Positions 9,829 to 19,954 of a stretch of DNA of 64,000 nt are shown here, in pieces. Made by a program: the position numbers and the translations under genes. The first letter of the stretch is position 1. Every line of letters starts with the position of its first letter. The notes below the pieces were generated by a model that was not told the DNA's origin, ran no database searches, and saw nothing but the letters and a program-made list of their open reading frames with translations. Source of the DNA: an uncultured Tolumonas sp. (GTDB lineage Bacteria; Pseudomonadota; Gammaproteobacteria; Enterobacterales; Aeromonadaceae); NCBI RefSeq assembly GCF_963678185.1, contig NZ_OY782757.1, forward strand, positions 1,871,001-1,935,000, read 5' to 3'.

Positions 9829-11334
9829 TCAGATATCTGATTCTTCAATTGAGGTGGGCCAGCCCATCGCCGTCTGACGATCAGCTTCCAGCTGCAATTC
9901 CGAAGCGCGCAGGTAGTGCTCATTCAACCAACCCAGCGGCAAACGTAAAATCAGCTGTTCCTCTTTCGCTTCGATACCGAATTTAGGTACGGAACCTTCA
10001 GTACGACGCATACAAAGAATGATCGCAAAACGCAGCAACCGAGCAAGTCGGGTTGCCTGACGCAAAGAAACAGCATTCTGTTTCTCCAGCACTTCCAGTT
10101 TAAAACCATCGCGCTGGTTATAAACTAACGCGGACAGTAACTGTTTTTGTGCTGGCGTAAACCCAGGCATATCAATATTATCAATAATATAGGCAGCATG
10201 TTGCGGGGCTTTTTTATACTCGATACACAGCCCCAGCTCATGCAACATCGCCGCCCAGCGCAACATCGGACGACCATATTGTTCGCTCAGATGCCACTCT
10301 TTTTGCACTTGCTGGAAAGCATACAGTGCCGCATCACGTACTCGTTCAGCCTGAATACGATCCATCTGATAACGGGTGATCAAGCTGTCTGCGGCCCGCT
10401 CACGCACATCACAACTGCGGCGCTGGCCAATCATGCCGTAAATCAAACCTTCACGCAGCGCACCACCCGCCAGCGTCATGTTTTCGATTTCTAGCATTTC
10501 AAAGATAGCAATCAGGATCGCCAACCCAGACGGGAAAACACTGAGGCGTTCCGGCATTAAGCCTTGCAACACCAGCATATCAAGATGGCCACAGGTGATC
10601 GCTTGCGCTTTCAGCTCATATAATTTCGCCAAAGTAACGCGTTCACTGCGCCCCTGCGCAATCATGATCTCCTGCAGCGCCTGCACGGTACCGGATGCAC
10701 CCACGCAACTTAACCAACCCAGCGCCCGATATTCTGCGGCAACTTCTTGCAGAACAACTTTAGCTGCCTCAATAGCCGCGGTAAAATTGGCTTCGTTCAG
10801 CAGGCCATCAGCAAAATAGCGTTTGATCCAAGTAACACAGCCCATATGCAAACTGTTCAGCAGCTTGGCATCATTACTTTCACCAATTACCAACTCAGTG
10901 CTGGCACCGCCGATATCTATAACCAAACGGTTGCCTTCACCACTCGACGTCCAAGAAACACCTTGGTAAATGGTACGGGCTTCATCTTCGCCGGAAATGA
11001 TCTCGATTTTATGCCCTAACACCTGTTCTGCGATCTGCAGGAATGAATCCACATTCCGCGCCAGGCGCAAAGTGGCAGTGCCAACTACCCGGATATTCTC
11101 ACGCGGCACATCCTGCAACTGTTCGGCAAACAAGCGCAGACAGTCCCAGCCCCGCGCCATCGCCTCAAGGCTCAAATTGTGTTCATTATCCAGTCCGGCA
11201 GCCAGACGCACTTTACGTTTGACCTTGGCCACCGTGCGGATGGCACCCGCCACTTCCCGCACCACCAGCATGTGAAAGCTATTCGAGCCAAGATCAATTG
11301 CAGCATATAACGGAGATTGATCCACGTGAGACAT
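9829..11334 (-). CDS. gppA: Guanosine pentaphosphatase / exopolyphosphatase family protein
   Basis: Predicted 501 residues of the Ppx/GppA family (GppA 494, Ppx 513 in Escherichia). Ribose/phosphate-binding actin-fold motifs are present: AAIDLGSNSFHMLVVRE near the N-terminus, VVGTATLRLARN, GEDEARTIYQGVSW and VIDIGGASTELVIGE. The C-terminal half is the HD-like helical part. The family removes a terminal phosphate from pppGpp and/or polyphosphate. The call gppA rather than ppx rests on the conserved neighbourhood gppA-rhlB-trxA-rho; biochemical specificity is not determined. The ATG at 11334 lies 7 nt after the rhlB stop; an upstream extension overlapping rhlB is not family sequence. Confidence 0.9.
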   Translation of the reverse strand: MSHVDQSPLYAAIDLGSNSFHMLVVREVAGAIRTVAKVKRKVRLAAGLDNEHNLSLEAMARGWDCLRLFAEQLQDVPRENIRVVGTATLRLARNVDSFLQIAEQVLGHKIEIISGEDEARTIYQGVSWTSSGEGNRLVIDIGGASTELVIGESNDAKLLNSLHMGCVTWIKRYFADGLLNEANFTAAIEAAKVVLQEVAAEYRALGWLSCVGASGTVQALQEIMIAQGRSERVTLAKLYELKAQAITCGHLDMLVLQGLMPERLSVFPSGLAILIAIFEMLEIENMTLAGGALREGLIYGMIGQRRSCDVRERAADSLITRYQMDRIQAERVRDAALYAFQQVQKEWHLSEQYGRPMLRWAAMLHELGLCIEYKKAPQHAAYIIDNIDMPGFTPAQKQLLSALVYNQRDGFKLEVLEKQNAVSLRQATRLARLLRFAIILCMRRTEGSVPKFGIEAKEEQLILRLPLGWLNEHYLRASELQLEADRQTAMGWPTSIEESDI

Positions 11335-11341
11335 CCTGTCG

Positions 11342-12619
11342 TTAAGATTTATTACCCGGGCGACGACGACCAGCAGGCTGGCGATCACGCATGTTACGAT
11401 TCACTGGCAGACGATGACGGATCACGCGTTTAGGTGGCGTCACATCATCCAGCAGTGCGCTTGGATCATACTTACTAACCGGGATCGGATGACGGGTATA
11501 TTCTTCGATATCCGGCAAGTTAAACGCGTAATCTTCACAAGCAAAACTGATCGCATGTCCACTACGGCCGGCACGGCCAGTACGGCCAATACGATGCACA
11601 TAATCTTCCGCATCGTCGGGTAAATCATAGTTGAAGACATGACTCACATCAGGAATGTGCAGACCACGAGCCGCTACGTCAGTCGCTACTAACACATCCA
11701 AATGCCCAGCGGTAAAATCTTCCAGGATTTTCAGGCGTTTCTTCTGCGGCACATCACCCGTCAGCATACCGACACGATGACCATCAGCCTGTAACCAGGC
11801 ATGCACGTCTTCACAACCATGTTTGGTGTTAGCAAACACGATGGCTTTTTCCGGCCAATCTTCTTCCATCAACGTCAGTAACAGCAGCAGCTTGTCTTCA
11901 TTAGATGGATAGAACAATTCTTCTTTGATACGTTGACCGGTCATTTGTTCCGGTTCGATCTGAATATGCTGTGGCTCATTCATATGCTCGTAAGCCAACT
12001 CCTGCACGCGCAGCGACAGTGTGGCCGAGAACAACATATTCAAACGCTGTACTGGTGGTGGCATACGACGGAACAGATAACGAATATCTTTGATAAAGCC
12101 CAGATCAAACATACGATCGGCTTCATCCAATACCACAACCTGAATCGCGCCCAGATCGATAATACCCTGCTTCAGATAATCGATAAGACGACCAGTAGTG
12201 CCGATCAACAGATCAACGCCTTCCTGCAATACGGCAAGCTGCTTATCGTAACCATCACCGCCGTAACCCAAGCCCATTTTAAAACCGCAGCTTTCTGCCA
12301 TTGGCACAGCATCATTATAAATCTGTACGGCTAACTCACGGGTGGGTGCCATGATCAGCACGCGTGGCTGATTTTTACGACGCTCAGCGCTGGCAGCGTG
12401 TGTCAGCAGGTAGTTAAATGTGCCGGCGAGAAAGGCGATGGTTTTACCCGTACCGGTTTGCGCCTGACCTGCAATATTTTTTCCGGTCAGCAACAGCGGT
12501 ATCGTTTCTGCCTGAATAGGCGTGCAATTATGAAAGCCTTTAGCTTCCAGACCGGCCAGAACTTGTGGTTCCAGTCCGAGTTCAGCGAATTTGATCTCTG
12601 TAAGATGTGTTTTGCTCAT
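11342..12619 (-). CDS. rhlB: ATP-dependent RNA helicase RhlB
   Basis: Predicted 425-residue DEAD-box helicase, the partner of RNase E in the degradosome that unwinds structured mRNA for decay. Motifs in order: Q motif [14 protein letters not shown], Walker [19 protein letters not shown] in [20 protein letters not shown] in FSATLS, and [10 protein letters not shown]. The C-terminus is short and basic (RRRPGNKS). The start is placed at MSKTHLTE, as in Escherichia, three codons inside a longer frame. It is divergent from trxA and followed directly by gppA. Confidence 0.97.
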   Translation of the reverse strand: MSKTHLTEIKFAELGLEPQVLAGLEAKGFHNCTPIQAETIPLLLTGKNIAGQAQTGTGKTIAFLAGTFNYLLTHAASAERRKNQPRVLIMAPTRELAVQIYNDAVPMAESCGFKMGLGYGGDGYDKQLAVLQEGVDLLIGTTGRLIDYLKQGIIDLGAIQVVVLDEADRMFDLGFIKDIRYLFRRMPPPVQRLNMLFSATLSLRVQELAYEHMNEPQHIQIEPEQMTGQRIKEELFYPSNEDKLLLLLTLMEEDWPEKAIVFANTKHGCEDVHAWLQADGHRVGMLTGDVPQKKRLKILEDFTAGHLDVLVATDVAARGLHIPDVSHVFNYDLPDDAEDYVHRIGRTGRAGRSGHAISFACEDYAFNLPDIEEYTRHPIPVSKYDPSALLDDVTPPKRVIRHRLPVNRNMRDRQPAGRRRPGNKS

Positions 12620-12769
12620 GGGCAACATGCTTATTAAATTAGGTTTGCAATAATAAACAGTATCTATTAATTAAGGTAACTGTTTGGCTTTTATTTCTTG
12701 ATCCCTTTAATTTGCATCTTCGTACCCCTATATTGATACAGTAAACGAATTGCAAATGTGGAGTAAAAA

Positions 12770-13096
12770 ATGAGCGACAAAATTGTACACGTGACCGATG
12801 CCAGTTTCGAAAGTGATGTAGTAAACGCCTCTACCCCTGTCTTAGTTGATTTTTGGGCTGAATGGTGTGGTCCATGCAAAATGATTGCCCCAATCCTAGA
12901 CGAAGTTGCTGGCGAATACGCCGGTAAAGTAACTGTTGCCAAACTGAACATCGATCAGAACTCTGGTACTCCACCAAAATTTGGGATCCGCGGCATTCCA
13001 ACTCTGCTGCTGTTCAAAAACGGTGCTGTCGCAGCCACTAAAGTGGGCGCACTGTCTAAGACTCAGTTGAAAGAGTTTCTTGACGCGAATATCTAA
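12770..13096 (+). CDS. trxA: Thioredoxin 1
   Basis: Predicted 108-residue cytoplasmic thiol-disulfide reductant. The active site WCGPC is at residues 32-36 (catalytic Cys33 and Cys36) and the cis-proline loop is GIPTLLLF. Length equals the family. The ATG start has TGGAG upstream. It is divergent from rhlB and upstream of rho, the conserved arrangement, and a hairpin separates it from rho. Confidence 0.98.
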   Translation: MSDKIVHVTDASFESDVVNASTPVLVDFWAEWCGPCKMIAPILDEVAGEYAGKVTVAKLNIDQNSGTPPKFGIRGIPTLLLFKNGAVAATKVGALSKTQLKEFLDANI

Positions 13097-13108
13097 TCTG
13101 CTCGATCT

Positions 13109-13136
13109 GAGGGGGCTTAACGCCTCCTCTGTTTTT
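13109..13136 (+). terminator. Terminator after trxA
   Basis: Stem GAGGGGGC (13109-13116) with GCCTCCTC (13122-13129), one G-T pair, loop TTAAC, followed by TGTTTTT. It separates trxA from the roughly 170-nt rho leader, which may carry rho's own promoter. I saw no convincing leader peptide there. Confidence 0.75.
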
Positions 13137-13304
13137 AATAATGCCTGATTTTCATCCATTTCTCACTGCAGATAGCTAGACGCCCTGATAAATTGATGCT
13201 AATTTGATTAAACGATGCTGTTCGTACCCGCTTGATGCGCTCTCTCCAGCAGCTTTATCCAGCAATCAATCCAACCATGCAATTCCCGAAACTACATCAC
13301 TTCT

Positions 13305-14570
13305 ATGAATCTAACTGAACTAAAGAATACCGCAGTCTCTGAACTGGTACATCTGGGCGAATCTATGGGCCTGGAAAATCTGGCCCGTCTGCATAAAAAA
13401 GATATCATTTTTGCCATTCTCAAAGCCCACGCGAAAAGCGGGGAAGACATCTTTGGTGATGGCGTGCTGGAAATTTTGCAGGATGGCTTTGGTTTCCTGC
13501 GTTCCGCTGATAGTTCTTATCTTGCAGGTCCGGACGATATTTATGTCTCTCCAAGCCAAGTACGTCGTTTCAATTTACGTACTGGCGACACCATTTCCGG
13601 TAAAATCCGTCCGCCAAAAGAAGGTGAACGTTATTTTGCATTGCTGAAAGTTGACACCGTCAACTATGACCGCCCGGAAAATGCACGTAATAAAATTCTG
13701 TTTGAAAACTTAACCCCACTGCATCCGACCAAACGCCTGCGTTTGGAACGTGGTAATGGTTCAACAGAAGATATTACCGCCCGTATTCTTGATTTGGCAT
13801 CACCTATCGGTAAAGGCCAGCGTGGTCTGATCGTGGCACCACCAAAAGCCGGTAAAACCATTCTGCTGCAAAACATTGCTCAGAGCATCACGAATAACCA
13901 TCCTGAATGTGAATTGATCGTACTGCTGATCGACGAACGTCCGGAAGAAGTTACTGAGATGCAACGCATGGTGAAAGGTGAAGTGGTTGCATCTACCTTT
14001 GATGAACCAGCTACGCGTCACGTTCAGGTTGCTGAGATGGTTATCGAGAAAGCCAAACGTCTGGTTGAACACAAAAAAGACGTGGTGATTTTGCTCGACT
14101 CGATCACTCGTCTGGCACGTGCTTACAACACCGTGATCCCATCATCCGGTAAAGTGCTGACCGGTGGTGTGGATGCGAATGCCCTGCATCGTCCAAAACG
14201 CTTCTTTGGTGCTGCGCGTAACGTGGAAGAAGGTGGTTCATTGACCATCATCGCGACTGCGTTGGTGGATACCGGTTCGAAGATGGATGAAGTGATCTAC
14301 GAAGAGTTCAAAGGCACCGGTAACATGGAACTGCATCTGTCTCGTAAGATTGCAGAGAAACGTGTTTACCCAGCAATTGATATCACTCGTTCTGGTACTC
14401 GTCGTGAAGAGTTGCTGACTGCGCAAGATGAACTGCAGAAGATGTGGATCTTGCGTAAATTCGTTCATCCAATGGGTGAAATTGATGCAATGGAATTCAT
14501 GATCGACAAACTGTCGATGACCAAAACCAACGATGAATTCTTTGAAGCAATGAAGCGTCAACAGAAATAA
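13305..14570 (+). CDS. rho: Transcription termination factor Rho
   Basis: Predicted 421-residue hexameric RNA-dependent ATPase that ends transcription at rut-site transcripts (Escherichia Rho 419). The N-terminal RNA-binding domain includes MNLTELKN and the [22 protein letters not shown] segment. The ATPase core has Walker A APPKAGKT, the [12 protein letters not shown] segment and Walker [17 protein letters not shown], with the Q and R loops [20 protein letters not shown] and [14 protein letters not shown]. No insertion domain is present. The preceding leader is long, as in other bacteria where rho is autogenously attenuated. Confidence 0.98.
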   Translation: MNLTELKNTAVSELVHLGESMGLENLARLHKKDIIFAILKAHAKSGEDIFGDGVLEILQDGFGFLRSADSSYLAGPDDIYVSPSQVRRFNLRTGDTISGKIRPPKEGERYFALLKVDTVNYDRPENARNKILFENLTPLHPTKRLRLERGNGSTEDITARILDLASPIGKGQRGLIVAPPKAGKTILLQNIAQSITNNHPECELIVLLIDERPEEVTEMQRMVKGEVVASTFDEPATRHVQVAEMVIEKAKRLVEHKKDVVILLDSITRLARAYNTVIPSSGKVLTGGVDANALHRPKRFFGAARNVEEGGSLTIIATALVDTGSKMDEVIYEEFKGTGNMELHLSRKIAEKRVYPAIDITRSGTRREELLTAQDELQKMWILRKFVHPMGEIDAMEFMIDKLSMTKTNDEFFEAMKRQQK

Positions 14571-14591
14571 TTCAGGTTGCCTCATTAAAGT

Positions 14592-14623
14592 TAAGGGACA
14601 GCTTATGCTGTCCCTTAGTTTTT
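14592..14623 (+). terminator. Terminator of rho
   Basis: Perfect 11-bp stem TAAGGGACAGC / GCTGTCCCTTA with loop TTAT, followed by GTTTTTC. Strong intrinsic terminator 21 nt after the rho stop. Confidence 0.92.
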
Positions 14624-14649
14624 CTAATCATCAAACAATTGAGCAGTGA

Positions 14650-16167
14650 TTAGCTGATGTCGCCTATTTCCCAATACGGCTGCATACCAATGCCACGCTG
14701 ACGGATCTGGTCCAACTCGATCAACCGCGGTTTTAACTCCTGTTGTAGCCAGTTGTTTAATTCTTGTTGATGCGGGCACGCCATGCAATTAGCCGCACCA
14801 AAAATCCATTCAATATGTTCCAGATCTGACAAGCGCCCCAGCATATTTAACCAAGGTAAACGAAAACCTTGCTGGCGTTCGCTGTCAAACAATGCTGCAA
14901 AACACACGCCTACCTGCAGGTTATGACGAAGCATTTCACGTAACCGCTGATAACTATCATGGTCTAAGGCATCGCCAAGTTTGGAGAGTGACAGTAATTC
15001 CTGCCAGCTGTTCTCCAACGATGCAACCGCTAACGAATAAATAGACTGTGTAAGCCCAGAGCTGGTCGGTTTTTCCACCTTATACAGTGCCAACCAAGCC
15101 GATAGTTTTAATAACGTTTGGCAATAACGCACAGATAAAAATAATGTTTGAGTCTGTTCAATGGTTGGTAATAATTGTTCATGACGTGCAATTTCACTGG
15201 TGAGCTCATGCTGACATGGTGCATCTTTTAACATCTGTCGATATTCAAACTGCATGCGTTGTAATACCAACGCCTCATCCAGCCAAGACAATTGTTCTAT
15301 CAGCCACTGCAGATCATCTTCCCAGTCGATTGGGGTTAATGCAGCGTAAACTTCGGTATATAACAACCGAGTATGTAGGATCAGTGAAGCTGCACTACGC
15401 AGTTGCAACAGCGCACCAATAGAAGGTTGTTGCATATAAAGTTGTTCGTGAAATTGCCAATGTCGCAGGGAAAACTCTAAGGCGGTGATCAACCCCTGCT
15501 CTACCGTTTGCTCCGCTGTTACCGGCACGAAGCCCATCCGCCGAACATCAGGCTCCGCACTTAAGCCCGCCAGCCGATAACCACGTTGTGCCTTGGAAGC
15601 GCATCCCAGCTGCCAACCAGGTCGCGTCACTAACAATTTAGCCAGCGCAAATAAATGATCAACTGAACCGGAAATAATTTCCAGTTCAACTTCATTAATG
15701 GCTTCCTGCTGACCATTTGCGTCAATAAAACCGATGTCATACGCGACCTCAATCAGCGAATCATCGGCCAATGCTACTTTCCAGGTTCTACGATGAAAAT
15801 CGGTCCGAAATAAGGTCATCAGCGATTGCTGGATCAAGCCAACATTCGTGTCTGCAGGCCAGATAGAAGAAGGGAACGCACGCAGATCAGGCCAATTATC
15901 ATTACAGGGTAAGGTATATTCTGGCCGCTGGTGTAAACCGCCTATCGCTTGGCCTGCCATTTTGATCGTCTGCTCATGCAGGCCACGAAAGGTGCGGATC
16001 CGCAAACCGCAATCAAGTCCGCGTAACGCTTGTTCCGGTGTATCAAAATAGATATTTTCTAATTGCTGATCCTGCCGTTCAGTAACTTTAAGTGAATTCA
16101 GCACCAGTTCCAGATGTGAAAAGACATCTTCAGTGACCAGAAACTTCAATTCCACTTCATTGCTCAT
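14650..16167 (-). CDS. CYTH-CHAD domain protein (YgiF-like inorganic triphosphatase)
   Basis: Predicted 505 residues. The N-terminus MSNEVELKF carries the ExExK triphosphate-tunnel motif of CYTH enzymes, continuing through basic/acidic strands to about residue 205 (EVELEIISG, GCASKAQRGYRL). The rest is helical and His/Arg rich, like CHAD domains that associate with polyphosphate. Escherichia YgiF has the same two-domain order and hydrolyses inorganic triphosphate; it is 433 residues, so this protein has a longer helical region. It follows exeA-exeB on the same strand after 94 nt, but no functional link to secretion is evident. Function is assigned by family only. Confidence 0.85.
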   Translation of the reverse strand: MSNEVELKFLVTEDVFSHLELVLNSLKVTERQDQQLENIYFDTPEQALRGLDCGLRIRTFRGLHEQTIKMAGQAIGGLHQRPEYTLPCNDNWPDLRAFPSSIWPADTNVGLIQQSLMTLFRTDFHRRTWKVALADDSLIEVAYDIGFIDANGQQEAINEVELEIISGSVDHLFALAKLLVTRPGWQLGCASKAQRGYRLAGLSAEPDVRRMGFVPVTAEQTVEQGLITALEFSLRHWQFHEQLYMQQPSIGALLQLRSAASLILHTRLLYTEVYAALTPIDWEDDLQWLIEQLSWLDEALVLQRMQFEYRQMLKDAPCQHELTSEIARHEQLLPTIEQTQTLFLSVRYCQTLLKLSAWLALYKVEKPTSSGLTQSIYSLAVASLENSWQELLSLSKLGDALDHDSYQRLREMLRHNLQVGVCFAALFDSERQQGFRLPWLNMLGRLSDLEHIEWIFGAANCMACPHQQELNNWLQQELKPRLIELDQIRQRGIGMQPYWEIGDIS

Positions 16168-16261
16168 GCGGGGCCTCTCCGGTCTTTTTTATAAATTATC
16201 CGCCAACAGCTGGTTTAGCTTTTAACTCAATTAGTTATAGTGCACCGGCCAGATCATGCTT

Positions 16262-16972
16262 TCAATAGCCCCGCCAGTCGGTCAGCGCATTTAAACTGAA
16301 ACTTTGCGAGCCAACACGAAAAATACTGGCATTCGCTTCTATTCGCAGTAAAACCACTCCACTGACCACTTCATCCCCTTCATGATAATCCCGGCCATTG
16401 ATGTTGATGGTGCGGTTTGCCGGCACAGAAGAATAAACATGCGCACCATATTTCATTGCTGCAACCTGCTGGCTGATCCGCGCGGGTAATGCGGCCAATG
16501 GTGTTGCTTCAGATTCGGTCACTGTAGCCGTGGCCGGCGGAGCAGACTGTACAGTGTCATTCACTGCCTGCATAAAACGTTTTTCCAACGTACTTTTTGA
16601 ATCAACCTCGGCGACTGGTTCTGCTGATTTGGCATTAGATGGTTCTGCCGTTGTCGGATCCATCGCCAGATTTGGCTCTGGTGTTATTTCTTCAGGCAAT
16701 GGCTCGGTAGCAAATTCATAATTTTGCTCTGCGGGTTTATAAGGCAATTCCGTTGCATGTGGCACTTCAATTTTTTGTACCACCGGATCGTTATGCAACA
16801 GATGCCAGCCATAATTTGTCGCAGCACCGAGCGCAAGACAGACCGGCAAACCAAGCAACCAAGCCAGCCAAAGCCCCCGACGTCCCGGTTCACCGGAAAG
16901 ACGTTCCGGCATGAAAAAATGGGCTTGTTCTACGCGTTTTGCCTGGCGGGATGCGGAGGTTAATAATGACAT
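16262..16972 (-). CDS. exeB: Type II secretion accessory protein ExeB/GspB
   Basis: Predicted 236-residue bitopic membrane protein. It has a short basic cytoplasmic N-terminus, one membrane helix at about residues 34-54 (LWLAWLLGLPVCLALGAA), a Pro/Glu/Ala-rich periplasmic linker, and a C-terminal GspB-type domain (NINGRDYHEGDEV to the end NALTDWRGY). With ExeA it helps the secretin ExeD assemble through peptidoglycan in Aeromonas. Its ATG overlaps the exeA stop by one base (TAATG), so the two are translationally coupled. The remaining exe/gsp genes are not in this window. Confidence 0.9.
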   Translation of the reverse strand: MSLLTSASRQAKRVEQAHFFMPERLSGEPGRRGLWLAWLLGLPVCLALGAATNYGWHLLHNDPVVQKIEVPHATELPYKPAEQNYEFATEPLPEEITPEPNLAMDPTTAEPSNAKSAEPVAEVDSKSTLEKRFMQAVNDTVQSAPPATATVTESEATPLAALPARISQQVAAMKYGAHVYSSVPANRTININGRDYHEGDEVVSGVVLLRIEANASIFRVGSQSFSLNALTDWRGY

Positions 16973-18618
16973 TAGCTGGCTCCTCCTTCAGTTTCTGCGC
17001 TATCTGTTTCTGCACTATCGCTGGCGTTATTTATTGTTTGCTGAGCCGGAATGCGGCCATTCAGACGCGGTACTGATTCTCGGCTACGCACCACCAGCCG
17101 TAACAGTGTTTGCTCACCGGCAACACCATCAGCCGTCAGCCCTTCTTGTTTCTGAAACTGACGCACCTTAGTCGCCAGTTGTGTATCAAAGCGCGATAAT
17201 TTATTCCGCGGTGGTTGATGTAATGCCTGACTCACCACGGTTTCCAACCACAACACATCCGCTGGGCCACTGCGTTTTGAAATAACTTTATTATTACTTT
17301 CTGGCAGTTGCCACAGCGCGGTGTAATCTTTTCCCCACACTTTATTGAGCCATTCTTGCGATACTTGCCAACGATCACTACCGAGTAATACATCAGCCTG
17401 ACCATCAGCAACATGCAGAATTACTGCGTAAAGATCCTGTCCGGGTTTCGCTGTCAAACGAGCCACCACCGGATAATTCAACTTAATAATATCATCGAGT
17501 GAGGCTTGGCCTTGCACACAGCCTAATCGAGCGCGTTGTGCATTGTCACACCGCGCCTCGTCAATAGCGGTTTCAAAACCCCAGACCCGATATAACTGTT
17601 GAACAGCCTGATCTTCATAACTGGCTTCAGCAATAGCTTGATCAAAACGTTTCACTAATTTGGCATCTGGCGGTAAAGCGACTTGCACCGTTACCTTTTT
17701 CACCGGATGTTTGGGTAAAAATCCCCACTGCTGCCAGCTAAACCAACCCGCGGCCAACATCAGCATGCCCGCCAGTGAAAAAGCGAATACTGCGCCGGTA
17801 CTGCCTTCGTCGCGCACACCCGTCGCTTCATAGGCCGCTTGTGCCAGTAATTTCTCATTGATCCGCTCGCGCCCAGCCGCATAGGCACCCAGTAAGGCGC
17901 GTTCACAGATCAAATTGATCACCCGCGGAATGCCACCGCTTAAGCGGTGTAACGCTCTGATCGCCGATGGCGTAAAGATCGGTTGCAGACAGCCGGCAAC
18001 CTGCAGACGAAAGCGAACATACGAATCCACGTCATTCAGATCTAACGGTAACAGGTGATAACGGGCCGTAATGCGCTGCGCTAATTGTCGTAATAGCGGT
18101 TGCCGAAGCAGTTGTTGCAACTCCGGCTGACCTATCAGCACGATCTGCAGCAATTTGGCATCATCGGTTTCTAAATTGGTTAATAAGCGTAATTGTTCAA
18201 GCACTTCTGGCATCAGATGCTGTGCTTCATCAATCACCAGCAGTGTTCGCCGTCCGGCTTGATGATTTTGTAAGAGAAAATGATGCAAAGAATCAAACAA
18301 TACTTTTAACGTTGCAGGCTGAGAATAAGTGAGCTGGAAAGCATCACAGACAGAAGCCAGTAGCTCTTCCGTCGATAACGAGGGGTTTAGAATAAACGCC
18401 AGATCGGTATCCTCTGGCAATTGTTGCCGTAAACAGCGCGACACGGTGGTCTTCCCGGTACCAACTTCACCGGTCAACAAAACAAATCCACCACCATCAC
18501 GTAAACCGTAGACTAAATGTGTCAACGCTTCGGTATGGCGATCACTCATATAGAGGTATTTAGGATTCGGCGATATCGAAAACGGATTTTCCGTCAGACT
18601 AAAAAAGGCTTTATACAT
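16972..18618 (-). CDS. exeA: Type II secretion AAA ATPase ExeA/GspA
   Basis: Predicted 548 residues. An N-terminal AAA+ ATPase has Walker A GEVGTGKT (about residues 50-57) and Walker B TLLVIDEAQHL (about 125). One membrane segment lies near residues 283-300 (FSLAGMLMLAAGWFSWQ), followed by a periplasmic region. The C-terminal peptidoglycan-binding domain includes RFDTQLATKVRQFQKQEG and GVAGEQTLLRL. ExeA with ExeB remodels or binds peptidoglycan so that the secretin of the type II system can multimerise in the outer membrane. It is divergent from cca across 100 nt containing a 16-bp palindrome, and is co-transcribed with exeB. Confidence 0.93.
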   Translation of the reverse strand: MYKAFFSLTENPFSISPNPKYLYMSDRHTEALTHLVYGLRDGGGFVLLTGEVGTGKTTVSRCLRQQLPEDTDLAFILNPSLSTEELLASVCDAFQLTYSQPATLKVLFDSLHHFLLQNHQAGRRTLLVIDEAQHLMPEVLEQLRLLTNLETDDAKLLQIVLIGQPELQQLLRQPLLRQLAQRITARYHLLPLDLNDVDSYVRFRLQVAGCLQPIFTPSAIRALHRLSGGIPRVINLICERALLGAYAAGRERINEKLLAQAAYEATGVRDEGSTGAVFAFSLAGMLMLAAGWFSWQQWGFLPKHPVKKVTVQVALPPDAKLVKRFDQAIAEASYEDQAVQQLYRVWGFETAIDEARCDNAQRARLGCVQGQASLDDIIKLNYPVVARLTAKPGQDLYAVILHVADGQADVLLGSDRWQVSQEWLNKVWGKDYTALWQLPESNNKVISKRSGPADVLWLETVVSQALHQPPRNKLSRFDTQLATKVRQFQKQEGLTADGVAGEQTLLRLVVRSRESVPRLNGRIPAQQTINNASDSAETDSAETEGGAS

Positions 18619-18637
18619 AATCAGCTGATCCTGTAAG

Positions 18638-18653
18638 TACTCTTCGAAGAGTA
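18638..18653. repeat. 16-bp perfect palindrome between exeA and cca
   Basis: TACTCTTCGAAGAGTA reads the same on both strands and lies 20 nt upstream of the exeA start. It could be an operator for a dimeric regulator or simply a strong hairpin in the exeA leader. No known consensus was recognised. Confidence 0.6.
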
Positions 18654-18718
18654 ATCCGCAGCACGGATGAAGTCAAAGCAGGCTATAATCGGGCTGTGAA
18701 AATAGAGGAGAAAAACGG

Positions 18719-19951
18719 GTGCAAATATATCTGGTTGGTGGTGCGGTACGTGACAATCTGCTGGGGTTGCCAGTCACAGAGCGGGATTATGTCGTGGTTG
18801 GTAGTGAAGCACAGACATTATTGGATTTGGGCTACCAGCCTGTTGGTCGCGATTTTCCCGTATTTTTACATCCACAAACCAAAGAAGAGTACGCACTGGC
18901 ACGTATTGAACGTAAACAGGGCAAAGGTTACACCGGTTTTGCCTGTTACGCTGCGCCCGATGTCACATTGGAGCAAGATCTGCTGCGCCGCGATCTGACT
19001 ATTAACGCCATTGCTCAAGATCAATCCGGTCAGCTCTACGATCCTTATGGCGGGGTCAACGATCTGAATGATCGTATTTTACGTCATATCTCGCCGGCTT
19101 TTAGTGAAGATCCGCTACGCGTGTTACGTGTCGCCCGTTTCGCCGCACGCTTTCATCATCTGGGGTTTTCCATTGCCCCGGAAACACTGGCACTCATGCG
19201 CCAGCTCAGTCGTAGTGGTGAGTTAAACCATCTAACACCCGAGCGCGTGTGGAAAGAACTGGAAAAAGTATTATCTAATCGTAATCCCCAGATCTTTTTT
19301 GAGATCCTGCATGATTGCGAGGCGTTAAGCGTGTTATTGCCGGAAGTGGAAGCGCTGTTTGGCGTGCCGGCACGCCCAGACTGGCACCCGGAGGTAGATA
19401 CCGGTATTCATGTCATGATGGCATTACGCGAAGCCAGCCAGCGCAGTGATTTGTTGGCGGTACGTTTTGCAACCCTGTGCCATGATTTAGGCAAGGCACA
19501 AACACCTGAAGATGTCTTACCAAGCCATCATGGGCATGGCGATCGTGGTTTACCCTTGATCCGCAACCTGTGTCAGCGATTACGCGTACCGAATGATTGC
19601 CGCGATCTGGCTTTATTAGTCAGCGAATTGCATTCGTTGGTGCATACCGCATTACAGCTGCGTCCGGCGACCATGCTGAAACTGTTTGATCGGTTAGATG
19701 TCTGGCGTAAGCCGGAGCGCTTGTCACAGCTGTTACTCTGCTGTCAGGCCGATTTTCACGGTCGCCTTGGTTTTGCTGAGCGGGAATATTTGCAACCGAA
19801 TTATGTGCAAGAAGCCTATGACGCTGCCACGGCTATCGCGGTCAGACCGATTGTTGAAGCCGGTTACACGGGGGAAGCCATACGGCAACAACTCAGTCGT
19901 CGCCGTATTTTTGCGATCCGCGACGTGCATTGCCGCTGGAACGATATCTAA
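18719..19951 (+). CDS. cca: Multifunctional CCA-adding enzyme (tRNA nucleotidyltransferase)
   Basis: Predicted 410 residues (Escherichia Cca 412), class II tRNA nucleotidyltransferase that adds or repairs the 3' CCA of tRNAs. It begins with [15 protein letters not shown] and carries the template motif region [12 protein letters not shown] and [21 protein letters not shown]-terminal HD phosphohydrolase domain ([14 protein letters not shown] and HHGHGDRG) gives the additional phosphatase/phosphodiesterase activities known for the gammaproteobacterial enzyme. The start is GTG at 18719, with GAGGAG upstream. A TATAAT sequence at 18684-18689 is a likely -10. It converges on folK with a 3-nt gap. 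Confidence 0.97.
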   Translation: MQIYLVGGAVRDNLLGLPVTERDYVVVGSEAQTLLDLGYQPVGRDFPVFLHPQTKEEYALARIERKQGKGYTGFACYAAPDVTLEQDLLRRDLTINAIAQDQSGQLYDPYGGVNDLNDRILRHISPAFSEDPLRVLRVARFAARFHHLGFSIAPETLALMRQLSRSGELNHLTPERVWKELEKVLSNRNPQIFFEILHDCEALSVLLPEVEALFGVPARPDWHPEVDTGIHVMMALREASQRSDLLAVRFATLCHDLGKAQTPEDVLPSHHGHGDRGLPLIRNLCQRLRVPNDCRDLALLVSELHSLVHTALQLRPATMLKLFDRLDVWRKPERLSQLLLCCQADFHGRLGFAEREYLQPNYVQEAYDAATAIAVRPIVEAGYTGEAIRQQLSRRRIFAIRDVHCRWNDI

Positions 19952-19954
19952 AAA

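Noticed and set aside
9702-9986. 94-residue plus-strand ORF antisense to the end of gppA
   Set aside because: Low-complexity translation, overlaps a clear terminator and the conserved gppA C-terminus.
13142-13180. 12-codon ORF in the rho leader as a rho leader peptide
   Set aside because: No Shine-Dalgarno and no resemblance to the Escherichia leader peptide; too short to judge.
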